A stretch of DNA of 29,951 nt. Source: a virus. The position numbers were made by a program, and so were the translations under genes. The DNA lies in the IMG/VR virus record IMGVR_UViG_3300027839_000051, positions 1-29,951 of that record. One strand, written 5' to 3'. This document shows, in pieces, positions 29,603 to 29,951 of the stretch (within the stretch, counting starts at the first letter, position 1; every line of letters starts with the position of its first letter). The notes below the pieces were generated by a model. That model did no database searches, was not told the DNA's origin, and saw nothing but the letters and a program-made list of their open reading frames with translations.

Positions 29603-29951
29603 ATGAGCATTACACGAGCCGGATTGATCGAGATGCAGGACCAGTACAACGCGCGCGTGATCGATATACGTGACCCCCGCACCCGCCTGACGGCAAAACG
29701 GCGCGCCGCGTGGATAGATGAGGCCATGTCGCAGGCGGCCGCTATCGAGGGCAAGCGCCGCACCCGCCTGCTCGAGCGGGCCGACGTCGAGCGCCTTATT
29801 GACGCGGTGCGGGCGGTCGCGCGAACGGGACCTGAAGTCCGGACAGCTAGGTCGTACGCTGGGAACGGGCACTTCGTGCCGAACAGCTACGGCTACGCTG
29901 CTCCGATCACTGCGTGCGTGGTCGGTGCCAGAGGCCAGCCAGAGGCAGCCG
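29603..29951 (+). CDS. hypothetical protein, C-terminus beyond window
   Basis: ATG 29603 lies 14 bases after AGGGC in the repeated leader. The 116 visible residues have a basic, helical first part (RTRLTAKRRAAWIDEAMSQAAA, then a second RTRLLERADVERL) and from about residue 72 a looser segment (GPEVRTARSYAGNGHFVPNSY). Arg and Ala are frequent, with GC-rich codons. The end is cut off. Function unknown. Confidence 0.65.
   Translation, partial: MSITRAGLIEMQDQYNARVIDIRDPRTRLTAKRRAAWIDEAMSQAAAIEGKRRTRLLERADVERLIDAVRAVARTGPEVRTARSYAGNGHFVPNSYGYAAPITACVVGARGQPEAA

Noticed and set aside
1-29951. CRISPR arrays, tRNA genes, insertion sequences, integrase and attachment sites
   Set aside because: No regularly spaced repeats, no cloverleaf with a CCA-type end, no transposase or recombinase motifs and no convincing terminal repeats were found by eye.

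Overview
The window is a continuous stretch of a tailed-phage genome (or an unannotated prophage) with a T7-like short-tailed (podovirus) virion module and a lambda/P22-style recombination module. TerS, TerL, a portal of the podophage head-tail connector type, scaffold, capsid, tail tubular proteins A and B, three kinds of internal core protein and a T7 gp17-type tailspike base appear in the T7-like order. No integrase, RNA polymerase, DNA polymerase or rRNA/tRNA gene was recognised here, so lifestyle and full genome length cannot be fixed. The host is probably a Gram-negative bacterium: host-type sigma70 promoters are present, and a two-protein holin set sits beside an M15 peptidase endolysin. 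The genus cannot be named from the sequence.

Layout. (1) 1-1721, leftward: a truncated SF2 helicase, a possible PD-(D/E)XK nuclease, a 416-base stretch with only short frames, and a small helix-turn-helix protein. (2) 1722-1839: a divergent control region with a good rightward sigma70 promoter. (3) 1840-3683, rightward: a small protein, an ERF-family annealing protein, a YqaJ-type exonuclease and a small protein with an SSB-like acidic tail, all overlapping by a few bases. (4) 26693 down to 3688, leftward: the late operon, with packaging, head (ended by a strong terminator after the capsid genes), tail, ejection proteins, tailspikes/fibres and lysis. (5) 26733-29951, rightward: a second early-type promoter driving a run of very small genes, then three terminator-promoter units preceding further small genes and a cysteine-rich 248-residue protein. 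The last 1.5 kb is visibly more GC-rich than the rest.

How it works together (inference from families). The two rightward promoters share the exact pattern TTGACAG-N16-TATCTT and probably drive host-polymerase early transcription of the recombination genes and of the small-gene block. ERF plus YqaJ form a single-strand-annealing recombination pair, assisted by the SSB-like-tailed protein and the helicase. The leftward late operon then builds the head, packages DNA, makes a short tail with a three-gene ejection apparatus and three receptor-binding proteins, and lyses the cell.

Most notable: an apparent three-way split of the gp16-size ejection protein, with coding potential continuing across one junction in a shifted frame; the repeated terminator-promoter-leader cassettes; a CX3CX3C-bearing cysteine-rich protein; a candidate permuted papain-like protein whose frame overlaps the next gene by 173 bases; and at least seven genes under 60 codons.
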